Assembly (NCBI RefSeq): GCF_014805685.1
Contig: NC_060885.1
Coordinates: forward strand, 21,298,632 to 21,362,631
DNA length: 64,000 nt
Source: Silurus meridionalis
Lineage: Eukaryota; Chordata; Actinopteri; Siluriformes; Siluridae
Direction of reading: 5' to 3'
Shown here: in pieces, positions 1-12,321 of the stretch
Numbering within the stretch: the first letter of the stretch is position 1
Layout of the letters: the number at the start of each line of letters is the position of its first letter
Translations under genes and position numbers: made by a program
Notes under the pieces: model-generated
Told to the model about the DNA's origin: nothing
Seen by the model: the letters and a program-made list of their open reading frames with translations, nothing else
The model's database searches: none

Positions 1-96
1 AAAACTGGAGCTACTGTATAACAATGATAAGGAGTTATAACACCAAAACGACTTTTGACTTCTTGGCCTCGCATAGCATTCTTGACCTTTCAAAAC

Positions 97-195
97 AAGT
101 CAATTGAATTTATTGTCATTTTAACTATAGTTGCTACAGAACACAGTCAAACGAAACAACATTTCTGCAGGATCAAGGTGCAACATAACACTTAA
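97..195 (-). repeat. Fragment of an interspersed fish repeat (LINE/SINE 3'-end type)
   Basis: The stretch contains 'tttattgtcattttaacta' followed by 'gaaacaacatttctgcagg', the pattern of a fish repeat whose opposite-strand end reads 'ggttctggaggaacg...aatgacaataaaagccacttgac'. Related pieces occur at about 14,062-14,135 (same orientation) and 44,440-44,660 (opposite orientation), so it is dispersed within this window. The family assignment is from memory of fish repeats and the exact class is not certain. Confidence 0.5.
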
Positions 196-780
196 CCTAA
201 AATGACCATCATTATTGTTGATTAGTATTTTTCTCTTGGCTAATCATCGATTTCTTTTTAAATGCTGGTGGTTGCTTGCAATGAGCACTGGTGCCTCTGT
301 GTTTTTCAGTCTATGTCTCAGTTCTGTCATCATAGTTGAGTGTCACTGTCATGCTGTTAAAAAAGTGTCCTGCCTGTTAAGAGTTTTCATCATGCCTGAT
401 AAACAGTTTGTAACATCCAGGTAGCAAGTGCTATCTGCTTCCTAATGGATTTAAAGTATAGATCAATAGCCTGCAAATTACACATACCCATTACAAAAAA
501 CCTACAAAGAATATTATTTATTAAATTCAAGGAAGACTTATAAGTGTTAATAATTCATACATATGATTTAAAGCAGATAAATGCTAGCGGAATCTAAAAT
601 TAGTGTACATTTAGTTCTTAGCTATAAAATACAGTTATGCATATATATATGTTTTGGTGCAATTATTATGGTATATATACTAATATACAGATATGGTATA
701 TATACTAATATACAGTATAACTGTGCAAAGACTGGAGCAATGTAACTATGACTGCAACTATGTCTGGCAACACCAGTTCA
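196..780. other. AT-rich intergenic stretch with a short tandem duplication
   Basis: No gene is visible. A unit of about 24 bases beginning 'atggtatatatactaata' occurs twice in a row at about 668-715. A short ORF at 215-424 has no recognisable domain and is probably chance. Confidence 0.5.
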
Positions 781-1035
781 CGTCTAGCATTCATTTACCT
801 TCAGTAACCGCTTAACTGTGGTCAGGACAAGGAGTTCACAAAGACCAGTCCATCACAAGACACCTGTACACAGTATATTCACATGTACTGTATGAGTCAA
901 TTTAGAATGACTGATCCTTCTACTGGCATGCTTTCAGGGGGTTGGAAGAAACCCAGAGAATCCAGAGGGAGCCTGGGGAAAACACGCTGAGAACATGAGA
1001 CCAAGTGCCTTGGAGCTGCACCGCAGTGTCAATTG
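781..1035 (-). repeat. Dispersed fish repeat, family B, reverse orientation
   Basis: The segment starts 'ttcagtaaccgcttaactg' with 'gtcaggacaagg', passes 'tactggcatgctttcaggg' and 'ttggaagaaacccagagaa', and ends 'cttggagctgcaccgcagtg'. This matches, in order, the common fish repeat that reads 'cagtaaccgctttatcctgg ... ggaggaaaccggagaaccc ... gagctgtgaggc'. It is diverged and somewhat shortened. Plus-strand copies of the same family lie at 6,271-6,620 and inside 47,404-48,545. The recognition rests on memory of the consensus. Confidence 0.6.
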
Positions 1036-2376
1036 TTCTATATAGAATGACAGCAAGAAGTAGGAAGCTAGTAGGATTACAGTATATCTTAATCCACTTG
1101 GATAAAGAGATGGAGTGGGACAGAAAGTTCAGGAAAATCCTTTATACTTTTTCAACTGAGGGAAGTGAGTGCCACCACTTATAACCCTTCAGTATTTATG
1201 TACACTATTCATTTAGTCCATGATACCTACATCACATAATTTTTTTTCCTAATACCACCATGGCTGTCCACAAGGTTGTAGAAAAATACACTTGAGTGGA
1301 AGTCACACCTTTTACTTTTTTCTGTTAGTTGGCGAATGATAACACTCTATATTTCACTTCTATAAAGCATTTTACAAAAAGCCAGGCAAGCCCATTCATT
1401 AAATTCATTCACAATATGCACACATTCATTCTTAAGCTTATACCTTATGTGCTATAACAGCTCTGTGAATGTTTCTTGTCTTGTGGCATAGATAATAAGA
1501 AATAGCATTACATGAACTATTCATTTTATTTATTTTTTTTCTTGCTGCTGTAACAAAGAAATTTCCCCACTGTGGGACGAAACAAATGTTATAAAGTAAT
1601 TATTTAACAAGTTGTATTATATTCTGTATTCTGTGAAAATAAGGACCTCAATGGCGCAGATGTCCACTACATACATACACAATATATAGTTTAGCACTGT
1701 TAAATTATATTATTCTAACTCATGTAATGAAGCGGAAAGATGTTTATTTAATAAACAGGGAGACAAATCCAAATCAATCCAAAACCATAAACATATAAAA
1801 AAAAGCACGGGTCAAGTGTTTGACAAACCAAAAAACTATGCAAAACAAGGAGTATGTGGAGCATAAATGGGATCAAAAATTGGGAAATCCAAACCCACCA
1901 CAAAGGTTTGGCAAATGGTATTAATTTGCAATGAGCTGAATGAGTGAAAGTACTTTTAAACTGTGGCTGTGATGAGTGGGTAATAGGAAACAAGTGTGAA
2001 TGATTGGGGTCTTGAAAGTGTGTGTTGGGAGTTGGAGTCCAGGCAGCCATGTTGGAAGGTTGTGGTCTGGTAGAAAATGGAGCTTAAGTCCAGTAGTGAC
2101 CTGACATGGGGCTAACATTTGAAAATATAACCATGGTATACAGGCATAAATGAGTAAAGACAGTTTAATTACTTAATTTGTACTGAATTGATCAATTTTA
2201 GTAATAACAGTATATTAGCAAAAATTTTAGATCAACTCTAATCTGAAATCTGAAATCAGTCTAATGAGGCAAACACGTTTAGAAGGTTTTCAGTTGCATT
2301 TTGAAGACAATTTAATATTAATACTGTCTATACACTTCATAGGGCTCATTTAAAAATGTTTGTTATTTATTTTGAC

Positions 2377-2380
<4 letters not shown>
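1036..2380. other. Intergenic, AT-rich, no gene seen
   Basis: No splice-site-bounded ORF or domain is recognisable. A short segment at about 1,540-1,600 ('ctgctgtaacaaagaaattt' followed by 'ccccactgtggga') resembles a retroelement 3' end common in fish. The minus-strand ORFs at 1,748-2,118 show no family features. Confidence 0.45.

Positions 2381-2419
<39 letters not shown>
2381..2419. repeat. (AG)n microsatellite
   Basis: An uninterrupted AG dinucleotide run of about 39 bases. Confidence 0.95.
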
Positions 2420-2422
<3 letters not shown>

Positions 2423-4234
2423 AACTGAGATAGATGGAACTCTGCTATAAGCTTATGTTTGCCGACTGAAACGAGAAACAGTTCTGCTAGACAGATCTGC
2501 GTTGGTTTTTTTATGTGTGAGTAATGCGCATAAACTTCTGAAGCATCTGTGTGTGTGAGTAACAAACATAAACTCAGACAATGAATACCAAAAAAGCCTC
2601 AAGTCTCGTTTGATGTGTTTGTGTGCGTGCATGGGCGTATGTGCATCTGTGTATCCATGCACATGTGTGTCTCTGTTTGTTTGGTGTGTGTGTGCGTGTG
2701 TGTGTGTGTGCAAGCATGCACCTGTCTTTCGCAGCAAATCACCAAGAGGTTGAGAGAAAAAAAATCAAAGGCAACAAGATGTGGAGAGAGAAAAAGAAGA
2801 CATGTGAATGTTAATGGCAGTGAGGAAGGAAAGAAAGGAAGAGAGGAAAGCATAATCATATTTGTGTCAATTATCTACTATCCTTTTCTGTTAGTTAGCT
2901 TGGTGTAGTGGATATAATAAAGTGTATATATGGAGCAAAATAGTGGGAGGGATTTTATACTCTCTTTCCTCTTTCAACCACACTGACACTAGCCAATTGT
3001 AGATGTATGTGAGCTCATGTATGTGAGAGGGCAGACGACAATTGCTTCGGAGTGTGTTATGCCACAATGTGAGCAAGAGGAGCAGCATGTCTCGAGGGCT
3101 GTCTCAAGTAGTGTCCCAGGGCCCAAGGTTTGGGCTGAGGGAATGTTGCTCATGTGTGTGGGGCTCATGCAAATAAGACATAGAACTAAATACAATCCAC
3201 TCATAAATGACAGCATAGCATGTTATAAAACACTCTTAAAACACTTTAATTGCTGTTTCTGTTCACTGGGGTTTATTTCCTCTAACAAATGCGAAAAAAG
3301 TCCCTCAATGAAAATGCATTATTATAATGCTAAAGCAACCTCTGTGCTTTACTGAATAGATGGATTCTGGATCAACTTAGCTCCCTGCTGCTTTGAAACT
3401 TTTACTCAGTTTTAGCAATGACAGGCAAATGATTGTAAACAAAACATACATAAAGCATGGATGCCCATCTATTGTACAGGCTTAGCATAATAAATTATGA
3501 TCTGATTTGGAAATATGCAAAGCTCTTTTAGCAAACTTGCTGTTTGGGTGAAAATAAAACTAAAAACTGCAGTTGCAAGTGAAAGGCTCAGAAATATGCT
3601 GTATAAGCTGTATAAGCTGTATAAATGTCTACAATCACAGTTCTTAAACAGGACTAATATTTGGCCCAATATTACTGTAAGATATATTAGTGCTTGTGTT
3701 TAAAATAAGTAAATAAAATAAGTGAAATTCAGTGAATAGAAATGTCACTTAATTTTACTTCACCTACAGCAGATCAGCCAGCAGATGATACAAATATCTG
3801 TATTTCTTTCCATTGACAACTCAGTCACTATGATCAATACCACAATCAATTATCTGCCTAATTGTTTATAGTTGCTACTTTCTGCCACTGGGGAAATGTT
3901 TTCCCAACCATTCATGATATACACACATATACAGCTCATTCTAACTTATTTCACACTTAAGCAAAAGTAGTACACACCTCATTGCTTGATTTATTATCTG
4001 GCAAACCCTTGAGTTAGTACTTGATCTACAATGATGAAACATTCAACACATTAGACTTCACAAAGCTGTGTGTATTTGGTTGCTGATTGCAGAAGCTCAA
4101 CATGATGAAAAGTCAGCACAAACAATCATGCTTTTTGCCCACCCTTAGAGACAATGTTGCTTAGGAGCAAACTTTTTCCCTTACCTTATGGCTTCTATAG
4201 ATCATGTAGATATAGTGGGTTACATCCTCAATTT
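2420..4234. other. Intergenic; TG-rich patch, otherwise unique AT-rich DNA
   Basis: An imperfect TG-rich stretch spans about 2,611-2,711 and a purine-rich stretch about 2,750-2,860. A 10-base unit 'ctgtataagc' is repeated about three times near 3,599-3,626. The ORFs here are translations of these simple sequences and I see no gene. Confidence 0.5.
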
Positions 4235-5355
4235 AAAAATTGGGACACTGTGTAAAATGTACTGAAAATATAAAGAGAATGCCATAAACCATGTTTTAGT
4301 CAAAATAGAACATTACAACAATGTTAAACTGTAACTCATATAACTGTATGGAAAATAATCAAAGGTAATTTTCCCAGTAAATCTGTATAACAGTCTTTAT
4401 ACATCTGCCAACTAAAGAGACCAGTTGCTGGAGTTTTGGGAGAGGAACGTTGTCTCATATATATCTGATACAGAATTTTAAATGCTCAATAGTCCTAGGT
4501 CTTATTTGTCATGTTTCATGATGATCCAAATGTATTCAATTAGTAAAATGTCTGGACTGCAGGTCAGCTCAGTACTTGGACTCTTCTTCTATGAAGCCAT
4601 ACTATTGTAATAGATACAGTCCATGATTAAGCATTGTCTTGCTGAAATATGCAATGCTTCCCTAAAAAAGTCTGTATTAAAGCATTTATTTCTCTAAAAC
4701 CTTTCAGAATTAATGGAGATTTTCAGATATGCAAGCTGCCCATTCCACAGGCAATAATGCACTCCCACAACATCAGATGTGGCTTTTGAACTGACCACTG
4801 ATGATAAGCCTGATGATCCCTCTCCTTTTAGTCTGGAGGATGTGGCATCCATGGATTCCCCAAAGAATATAAAATTTTGATTTGTTTGACTACAGAACAG
4901 TTTTGAACAGGCATTGGTCCAGAGAAGATGGCTGTTTACAGACAATGATTTCTGGAGGTGTTAATGAATCCATGCAGCGATTTCCATTACAGAATCATAT
5001 CTGGTTTTAATGCAGTGCTGCCTGAGACCCCAAAGATCCCAAGCATCCAATATTGATTTTCCCCTTGTACTTAGCGCACAGAGATTTCTTCAGATTCTGT
5101 GAATATTATGTTCTGTAGATGAGGAGATATTCAATTTCTTCACAATATTGTTATCATGTTAACATTACATTATTCTGAAACTGTTCCACAATTTGAATAT
5201 TAATTTTTTTCACAGATTGGTGGACCTCTGCACATCTTTAATATTTTTTATGAACTTTGAATCTCTAAGATACTCTTTTTATATTCAATCAAATTTCTGA
5301 TCTGCAATTAGTCTAATTAGTTGCACATTGTTCCTCCATCTGTTTCATTCAGATT
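4235..5355 (-). mobile_element. Decayed Tc1/IS630-superfamily DNA transposon
   Basis: From 'ttgggacactgtgtaaaatg' onward, the segment follows segment by segment a widespread fish transposon that begins 'ctgggacactgtataaaatg'. Landmarks in order are 'gaagccatactattgtaata', 'gcattgtcttgctgaaatat', 'tcagaattaatgg', 'ggcttttgaactgaccactg' and 'cagagatttcttcagattct'. I believe this group is called TcMar-ISRm11 in RepeatMasker, but cannot confirm the name. The coding strand is minus. Many substitutions and indels make it inactive. A shorter relative of the same family is at 38,225-38,720. Confidence 0.65.
4694..4945 (-). pseudogene. Transposase remnant of the IS630/Tc1-like element
   Basis: An 83-codon open frame on the minus strand covers the middle of the decayed transposon. 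In active relatives the region reads WSDEST-like (one of the catalytic acidic residues); here the corresponding stretch reads 'LFCSQTNQNFIFFG', so the acidic residue is lost. The frame is closed on both sides and the rest of the transposase is not open. It is a non-functional remnant of a DDE/D transposase that would have cut and joined transposon ends in the nucleus. Confidence 0.55.
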
Positions 5356-6270
5356 CATTTCTTGAGACAAGTTGCAGCCAAAATGACCTTATCTTTATCT
5401 TAAAATAGTACATTTCCTCAGTTTAAATATTTGCTATGTTCCCTATGTTCTATTGTGGTCAAGAGTAATAGAAATTTATTCGATTTTCAGATCAGAGACA
5501 AGTCTAAGATTGAGAGGGGGATCTTACCCATCTTGGGTAGTAAGTGCTCAAACACTTTCTGATTTAAAATCATTTTTTATCTTTGGCTTTTAATGTATTG
5601 TAGTGTAACCCTCTTACCAGTTATGTTTCTATGTCAACTTAATTACTTAAATATATAAATATATAAATTCTATAGTTCATATCTCAATATATTTTATATA
5701 GCAAAAAAAATAAATACAAAACTGTTTTTTATGAATGTTTCTTTATTGTGTATTTCAGAGTTTAGGTATCAGAGTATTTTATTTTCTATAGTCGAGAGAC
5801 CCTAAGTTAATGAACCCATCGCCCCACCCTAAAGAGCTTAGACTTGACACAACTAAGTAGGGCAGGGGGCGTTACAGTAGCGTTAAAAATAATTTACCGT
5901 GTTTTGTTTGTTTTTCATGAACAGTGCATTTCATTAATTTTATTATAATACAGCACTTGGTTCAATTTCCAGTTTAAATTGTGCTTTATATGTAAATTAA
6001 CATCGACAAAGAGATATCTTTCTGGATGAGTCATTGGGGATGAACGGCTCATTGTGAACAAGTCAAGTGTTTTATGCTTCTCAGTCAATAAAAATGTATA
6101 ATTTTGTCTAATTTCAGCTGTACAACTACTACTCAAAAAACATTACACATGAGGATCTAATAATAATCTGATTTCACCCCATGTTGACTAAGAAATTGAC
6201 AAATCCAGTGTTTATTTAAATGCCATGTTTTATTTTTGACAAGCCATGATTTAACTATACTATTAAAGCC
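5356..6270. other. Intergenic, AT-rich, no gene seen
   Basis: Simple AT-rich sequence with 'atataaatatataaat' tracts near 5,650. No domain-bearing ORF is visible. Confidence 0.45.
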
Positions 6271-6620
6271 AGGGTGTGAGGGGAGTGGTGGCATAGTGGG
6301 ACCTCACAGTTCTAGGGTTGGCTGTTCAACTCTGAGCACAGGTTACTCTCTATACAGAGTTTCTCTGTACATTCTTCCAGCGTCCACAGAGGTTTCCTAT
6401 GGGTTCTTAATTTTTTTTCCCCTGGAACAAACAAGCACATTTAATGACTTTGTTCAATTATTTTATGAATGAATATGTGTGTTTATGGTGTTTGTGTGCA
6501 TGGTGTTTTTGCAATGGACTTAATCTCATTCAATGTGTGTCCCAGTATTCCAGGAATAGGTACCAGATCCAGCACACATCAGGCCAGGATAAAGCTATTA
6601 CTGAAAATTAGTGGATTCAT
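6271..6620 (+). repeat. Dispersed fish repeat, family B, forward orientation
   Basis: The segment starts 'agtggtggcatagtgggacc' with 'tcacagttctagggttg', continues through 'gtacattcttccagcgtc' and 'agaggtttcctatggg', and ends 'caggccaggataaagctatt'. This is the forward version of the repeat at 781-1,035. The order of landmarks matches the usual fish repeat, but the internal sequence is diverged. Confidence 0.6.
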
Positions 6621-6914
6621 TAAAAGTATTTCACTCAGAGGAAATCAAACCCTCTGTTATTAGCCTCTGTCCTCTGCCTGTTTTGCCTTGTTTGTGACCA
6701 ATTACTAAGCTATGTTGACAGTATTTTTAGTTTATCCCATCACTTTAACATTAAACTATTTCTTTTACTGACGTTTATTTACCTATTTTGTTTCTCTGCC
6801 TGATTGGTTTCAACTACAACCATAAACCTGCATCTGTGTCCTGTGATATTGAAAGAGTTTTCATTACAAAATAAGTACTGGTTTTGCTGAACAACCTTTT
6901 TGCCAATAACAGTT

Positions 6915-6937
6915 AAAAAAAAAAAAAAAAAAAAAAA
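6915..6937. repeat. Poly(A) tract
   Basis: A run of 23 adenines. No clear retroelement precedes it, so it is annotated only as simple sequence. Confidence 0.9.
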
Positions 6938-7018
6938 GAAAAGCATGTTTCTCACAAAAGCAAGGGCTATATTAGTTTTAGTTTTGTTTTTTTCAAAGAT
7001 TACTGTCCTTTTGTAGTG

Positions 7019-7022
<4 letters not shown>

Positions 7023-7067
<45 letters not shown>
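7023..7067. repeat. (TG)n microsatellite
   Basis: A run of TG dinucleotides of about 45 bases, followed by a degenerate TATG tail. Confidence 0.95.
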
Positions 7068-7075
<8 letters not shown>

Positions 7076-8060
7076 GTGTGTTGGAGCCACTATTCACCAA
7101 GCCGTTGGGAAAAAAACAATGTTTTTTTTTCTATTGCATGCTCCTTTAAATAAAAGCATTTGCCTATTAAATATACATTTCATTGTTTTATTTTATTTTT
7201 TGCCAACTTGCTCTTTTTCAGTTGACTTCTCTAGTATTATGACTAACATGTTCCTTAGATACATCAGGTTAAGTATTACACTCAGGGTAAACAACAACTT
7301 GCAGGGATGACCAGTTATCCAAACATGAATTATATTATTAATGGCACTGTTATTGTAAAACATTGATAAGGTTCATTTGTTTCAACTAACTGCAAACATT
7401 ATGATAACATTAATGCTGCATGATGGCATGATGCTTGAGTTAATGTGTTTACATTTTCTTCTTTGAGAATTGGGGTTTTTATAAAGAGATTCATGAATAA
7501 TCCTATAGTAATAAAATATGCTCTATAGTAATAAAATATGTATGTTTTTAGTATGATGTATGCTTATTTATAGAAGGAGACAAGATGGACCTAATGGTAG
7601 TGTACCTATTGTTATACAGTATATTTTACTTATTTTGTAAGAAATACACCTGAAGAAGGAGTGAACTTACAAACCAGTGTTGCCAATTATTTATCCAGTA
7701 TAAAACTACTATACAACCTACAATGCTTCAGTGATAAATAATGTGACATAGGAGAGTGTATAGAACTTTTAAAGAAGAGTGTATAGAAAAGACAATTTGA
7801 ATTTTGTAAATACATGTCACTTATGTTTGGTCCTATAGCAGTTTATGTTTTATACAACAACTTGCATATGAGAGAAAGTAATGTTTCCACTTCCACTGGT
7901 CTATTTCCTTTCACACTTTCACTCAAAAATTACCATAAAGTTTCATTAAACTGACAACGGTACATATACAGTATTATTTAGCTGGAAAATGTAATAATTA
8001 AATTGTATAGGATTTCTTGCAGCCTGTACCACCAATAAAACCTCTACCACCCACCCCCAT
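7068..8060. other. Intergenic, AT-rich, no gene seen
   Basis: An 18-base unit 'ctatagtaataaaatatg' is duplicated in tandem near 7,503-7,541. Otherwise the DNA is unique, with no gene. Confidence 0.5.
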
Positions 8061-9180
8061 TCCTATAACCATGGTCTTAGCAATAGGAGTAATGGCGGTA
8101 GTGAGAATAGAGAGGGAGTCAGATTATTAAGGGAGTAATACGATAAAAGACAGAGAGAGGAATAGACAGCGTGGCCTTGCTCAGACAGGTGTGTCAGAAG
8201 AGCAGGACAACTCACAGACAGAAGGTCAGACTGAACCATGGCTAAGTTCTGTGCTCCAAAAAAAAAAGCCTTTAGATGGGGAGGCCTGTTTTGCCGCTTT
8301 ATCTCTTTTCTTCCCCTCCTTCCTTCTCCCACCTGTTTACTACAGGAAGCGATGATGTCAGGCTGTTCACCCTCTGGCGATGGGCAGACCAAGACAAAAA
8401 AAAAAAGGCGGGAGAGGGGGACAGGAATTGTGCATCTGTTGGTGTGTATATGCGTGGGTGAGAGAGGAGGGTTTATTTATCAGTAATCCCGTTTTTTATT
8501 TCCTCCACGTTCTGACTCACACAATGACACTCAACAGCATAAGTTTGTCCTTCGTTCCCCCCTCCCCGTCTCTCGCTCTCTCGCTGTCTTTTGTTCTGCC
8601 TCTTTCAATGAAATGAATTTCTCCTCCTTACATGCCTCTGTCTAATTACTTTGGAGAGGAACGGAAGAAAGAACGAAAGAAGGGAAAAAGAGTGGAGAGA
8701 GAGGGGTTACATACTAAAAGAGCCTGCAAAAGAATAAACCGCATTCTTTGCAATAAAGACATGGAAAGGGGGGGAGAAAGAGCAGGAGGCAAGAAAGAGA
8801 GCAAGGCTATGGGGGTATATAAAATGACGCTCATTCCTGTGGAGGGAAAAGAGGAGGGGTGTATGAATAGATTAATCAGCCTGATTGGCTTAATACGAGG
8901 CAGAGATCTTGTTCGGATTGGCCGATGAGGATGGAAAAGGTGAGGAGCAAGCGCGATTGGTGGAAAGAGTTGTGAGAAAGGGGAGACCCTGACTCAACTC
9001 TGTTACTCCAAGGCGATGAGGACTGACCTTCAACACACACACACAGGACGGTCACACCTTTCTCTGTCTGGAGAGGGGCAATTAAAAGTTTGGAGGAATG
9101 ATGCTGAATGAAGGGATGAGGAAAGGGAGGGAAGGAGCAAGAGAGCGAAAAGTGAAAGAGACAAAGTGTGTGTGCGTCCC
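8061..9180. promoter_or_regulatory. Purine-rich block with three inverted CCAAT boxes
   Basis: The block is richer in G and purines than its neighbours. 'ATTGG' (CCAAT on the minus strand) occurs at 8,884-8,888, 8,917-8,921 and 8,956-8,960, spaced by 33 and 39 bases, an arrangement bound by NF-Y in many promoters and enhancers. A TATA-like 'gtatataaaatg' lies at 8,815-8,826. No exon can be tied to it on either strand, so a promoter or enhancer role is inference. The short ORFs here lack any domain. Confidence 0.3.
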
Positions 9181-9257
9181 TGCTGCGTCGGGCCTGCAGA
9201 CAGACATCTGCCTCATTATCAATAGCAATTCACTGCATGGGCTCTGATGTAATCTGC

Positions 9258-9303
<46 letters not shown>

Positions 9304-9440
9304 ATAGGTGCCTATCACTTCTTAACAAGCTATGAAGGTCCACTCATCACTGAGATGCTCCATTAGCTTGATAATTAATTTACAGCACTATGTACAAGCG
9401 ATGTTCTTCAATGTAAATTGATTTGATCCATTAGGACTGT
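9181..9440. other. Candidate conserved non-coding element
   Basis: The sequence on both sides of the TG array is balanced in composition, free of recognisable repeats and rich in homeodomain-type TAAT/ATTA cores, for example 'gcttgataattaatttacag'. That is how vertebrate conserved non-coding elements often look. Conservation itself cannot be judged here. Confidence 0.25.
9260..9301. repeat. (GT)n microsatellite
   Basis: An uninterrupted run of about 42 bases inside the candidate conserved element. Confidence 0.95.
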
Positions 9441-9911
9441 AATTCAATTATTTACTTTTTTCCTGCCTGTTTTTTTTAATAACACTTTAGTTCTATTTAC
9501 CCTGTTTACCCTGGAAAGACAATTTGCAGCTACAAGTAAAAATAATTAGAGATCACTATTTAAGAAAAAAAAGGAAATTTTTGAGCCAGCTTAGAGAACA
9601 AACTCACATACGTAGCATGCAGACTCTATTAAAATAGTTCTGGTGCTGCTGATTAAATAAGTAGGTCTATATTAGGCTAGAAATTGGGCGTGAGCCAAAC
9701 TGAGACAGCAGCTAGGACATATTCATACTACTTTTGAGCAAAGCAATCAACCAAAGAGAGTTCATGAATACATTTTTGAGCAATTAGCCAGAGTCCAATT
9801 CTTCTTGAATTCCTCCTCTAACTTTAGTGAGTTTAAAGGTAATAAAAGTCGTGCTCTGTCTTCAAGTTTTCGTATAAGGAGGAGTGTGATGGAGAATAGG
9901 GGTTTTGTAAC

Positions 9912-9913
<2 letters not shown>
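9441..9913. other. Intergenic, no gene seen
   Basis: Unique AT-rich sequence. No ORF with recognisable features. Confidence 0.45.

Positions 9914-9980
<67 letters not shown>
9914..9980. repeat. (GT)n microsatellite
   Basis: An uninterrupted GT run of about 66 bases. An imperfect CA-rich stretch follows at about 10,051-10,086, so the two flank a short unique segment as complementary tracts. Confidence 0.95.
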
Positions 9981-9981
<1 letters not shown>

Positions 9982-10086
9982 CGGAGCACTCCTAGCCATT
10001 TTGAGAAAGGGAGTACTGTGAAACTAAACTGGGGAGGAGACCAATGAAAACACACCACACACGCACACACATACACACACACACAC

Positions 10087-11708
10087 TGTATTGGAGCATC
10101 AGTGGAGGCGTGCTGACTCTGACTAAGGCCCTGTTTCTAACACTGACTAAGTCAAAGAACCGTTTCAGCAAAAGTGGAAAAAGGCGAAGAAGAAAAATAC
10201 ACCAAACTTCCCCTGTGGCGTCAGCGCGTTACCTTAAAGGTGAAGGCCGGCCATTTTCAGTCAAGTTCTCCCTCGTGCTGGAGAAAAAATCACAAACAAC
10301 TCAGTCTCAGATATTTCAGTCACAACTCTTAAAAGTCGTTGGAAGCAATGAAGCCAAGAACAAACATGCTGATTCTATCAACACATTTGCTGAGTGTAAA
10401 TCTAGCTCAGTTTGACTTCTTATTTTAAGATTTATGTACATTTTTCATTCTAAGACAACAGTTAATTAAACCATGAAACAAAGAGAGGCTGTGTATAATA
10501 TTTACATCCATAGTGTCCAAAATGAGTGAGTGTTTATATGGGCTATTATTCCTTCTGGTTTTTCTCTGAGTGCCTGATGTGTAAGTAGCCTCACACATGC
10601 ACAGAAAAGGAAATTTTTTAACGAGTGTTGGTTTTAACTGTTCTTTAGTTAAATACACATGTTAAACTTAAACCATTAGCAAAAATTATTTTCCAAATGT
10701 AGAAATGATTTGTATAAAGTGTTCCTTTGTAATTTTTATTTTTTTTAATACCCTGCAAGATCCCCTGCTGAGCTATAAAGTTTGTATTCCAGTAACGCTT
10801 GTTTCACTGATTCTTTAAAAGCTCTTAACACATTATAGTTCTGACCCTCTTCCAGCTTCTGTCTTCTACTAGAACAGGCTTTAGCCCACCAAATAAAAAC
10901 CAAAGAGAAAGAGAAGGGGGAAGACAGAAGCATACCAAGCTAACGTTTTAAACTAACACTGGCAAATCGCTACTGATTCCGTAATATTTTATTCCTGTGT
11001 TCTTTGTACACCACTCCCTGATGACCTGTATTTGAGTGGGACAAAATAGAAGAATAAGAGTTCCAAAGAGGACAAACAAAAGGCCGATACAGTAAGGATC
11101 AGTGTGTGGCATCAGGCAGAGTTGCCAGGTGGTGTGTGAGCAGGGTGGCTGAAAGAATGCACTGCTGCCTCCATTGAAACAGGGAGTGACGTTTTGATGG
11201 GACTCTGCTGCTCTTCAAAAGACTGACATTCTGGTTGAAGGACAAAAACTCCCCGCTAGCAGGAATCACTTTTTTGGGAGAAAAGGCATGCGCTTGTTTC
11301 CATGGATACTCGCTACTGCACGCCATGTTTGACCCTGCCATTACAGCACACACCACAAAAGGCAAAACCAGCTAGGTATGAGTGGTACAGGAACATAGAT
11401 ACCACAGACATGGACTTGAGCCAACAGAAAAAAAAATGCATATTTTGCCTTAGTACTTGTGAGGCACAAAGAGACAAATCCAAAATGTGTTGCAATCCTG
11501 TGGTACATCACAATATTGTCTTGCCACTGATTGAAGCATTAGTATTTGAAGGTGAGAACAAATGTAAGTAGTTTCCAATAAGGGGTGGTAAAAATAATGA
11601 GGAATTTATTGAAATTTATATACAGTAAGTGAAAAAAATAAATGTGTTCAAGCACTAACAAGTTAAAAGTTAGAGGCAGGTGGTCAGGGCCAGCAAAGCC
11701 CTCTCTAC
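10087..11708. other. Intergenic, no gene seen
   Basis: Unique sequence. The ORF at 10,044-10,415 (123 codons) begins in the CA repeat and has no recognisable domain. The region around 11,100-11,370 is open on both strands but also lacks family features. Confidence 0.4.
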
Positions 11709-12149
11709 TGGCCCAAACACTGTCAGAAACACTGACCTATATTTACAACCTAAATTTTAATATTTGTTAGATGAAATTTTATTAATTTATTCCCAATAGT
11801 TTATTCTCTTAATTTCGTAGCGTTTCTCTTGGCTGCACTGCTTCCAGTACGTGTATGTGAATGTTAGATTTTTTGTCCAATCTGATTTCAGCCTTTATGT
11901 GCTGCCATGTCATTCTAATCTGCCCAGGACCTTCAAAGTCAGTCCTGCTGCCCTTTTTTTTAATCATAGTCTCCTTGAATAGCTCTGTTTCTTTAACCAG
12001 TCAGATTTCATATTTGCCACACATTTTTCCATCCTCTGATTGGTTGGTCAGGAGGAAAACTGTTACAGCCAAGTTCGACTTGCAAAACACGTGTGTAGGT
12101 CGCTGCACACATTAATACATCTGAGTTAGACTTTTTTATGCCTACAGAG

Positions 12150-12321
12150 GAAGAGAAATTGATTTGGTCACGAACATATTTAAAAATCCATATTCAAGAA
12201 AAGCTAGACATCGTGAGGAGAGTTCAGCCCACCCAGGAAAGGGTTTGTTCACCACTTCCAGACCAGTGAATACGAGTGGTACCACTGGTTTACAGCCTCT
12301 GAGGAGCGGTGCAGATTATGA
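12150..12321 (+). pseudogene. hAT transposase fragment (ZMYM1-like), frameshifted
   Basis: One frame reads 'EKLDIVRR' at 12,198-12,221. After a frame change, a second frame from 12,247 reads 'HHFQTSEYEWYHWFTASEE' and runs to a TGA at 12,319. This resembles the N-terminal part of hAT-family transposases of the type often annotated as zinc finger MYM-type protein 1-like, where a segment like 'GKGFVRHFQ...YE.Y.WLT.S' precedes a C-W-C motif. Catalytic and C-terminal parts are absent. It is a broken remnant inside the left arm of the inverted repeat. The family call is from pattern recognition and needs a protein search. Confidence 0.5.

Noticed and set aside
10044..10415. 123-codon plus-strand ORF
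   Set aside because: It begins within a CA repeat and shows no recognisable family features.
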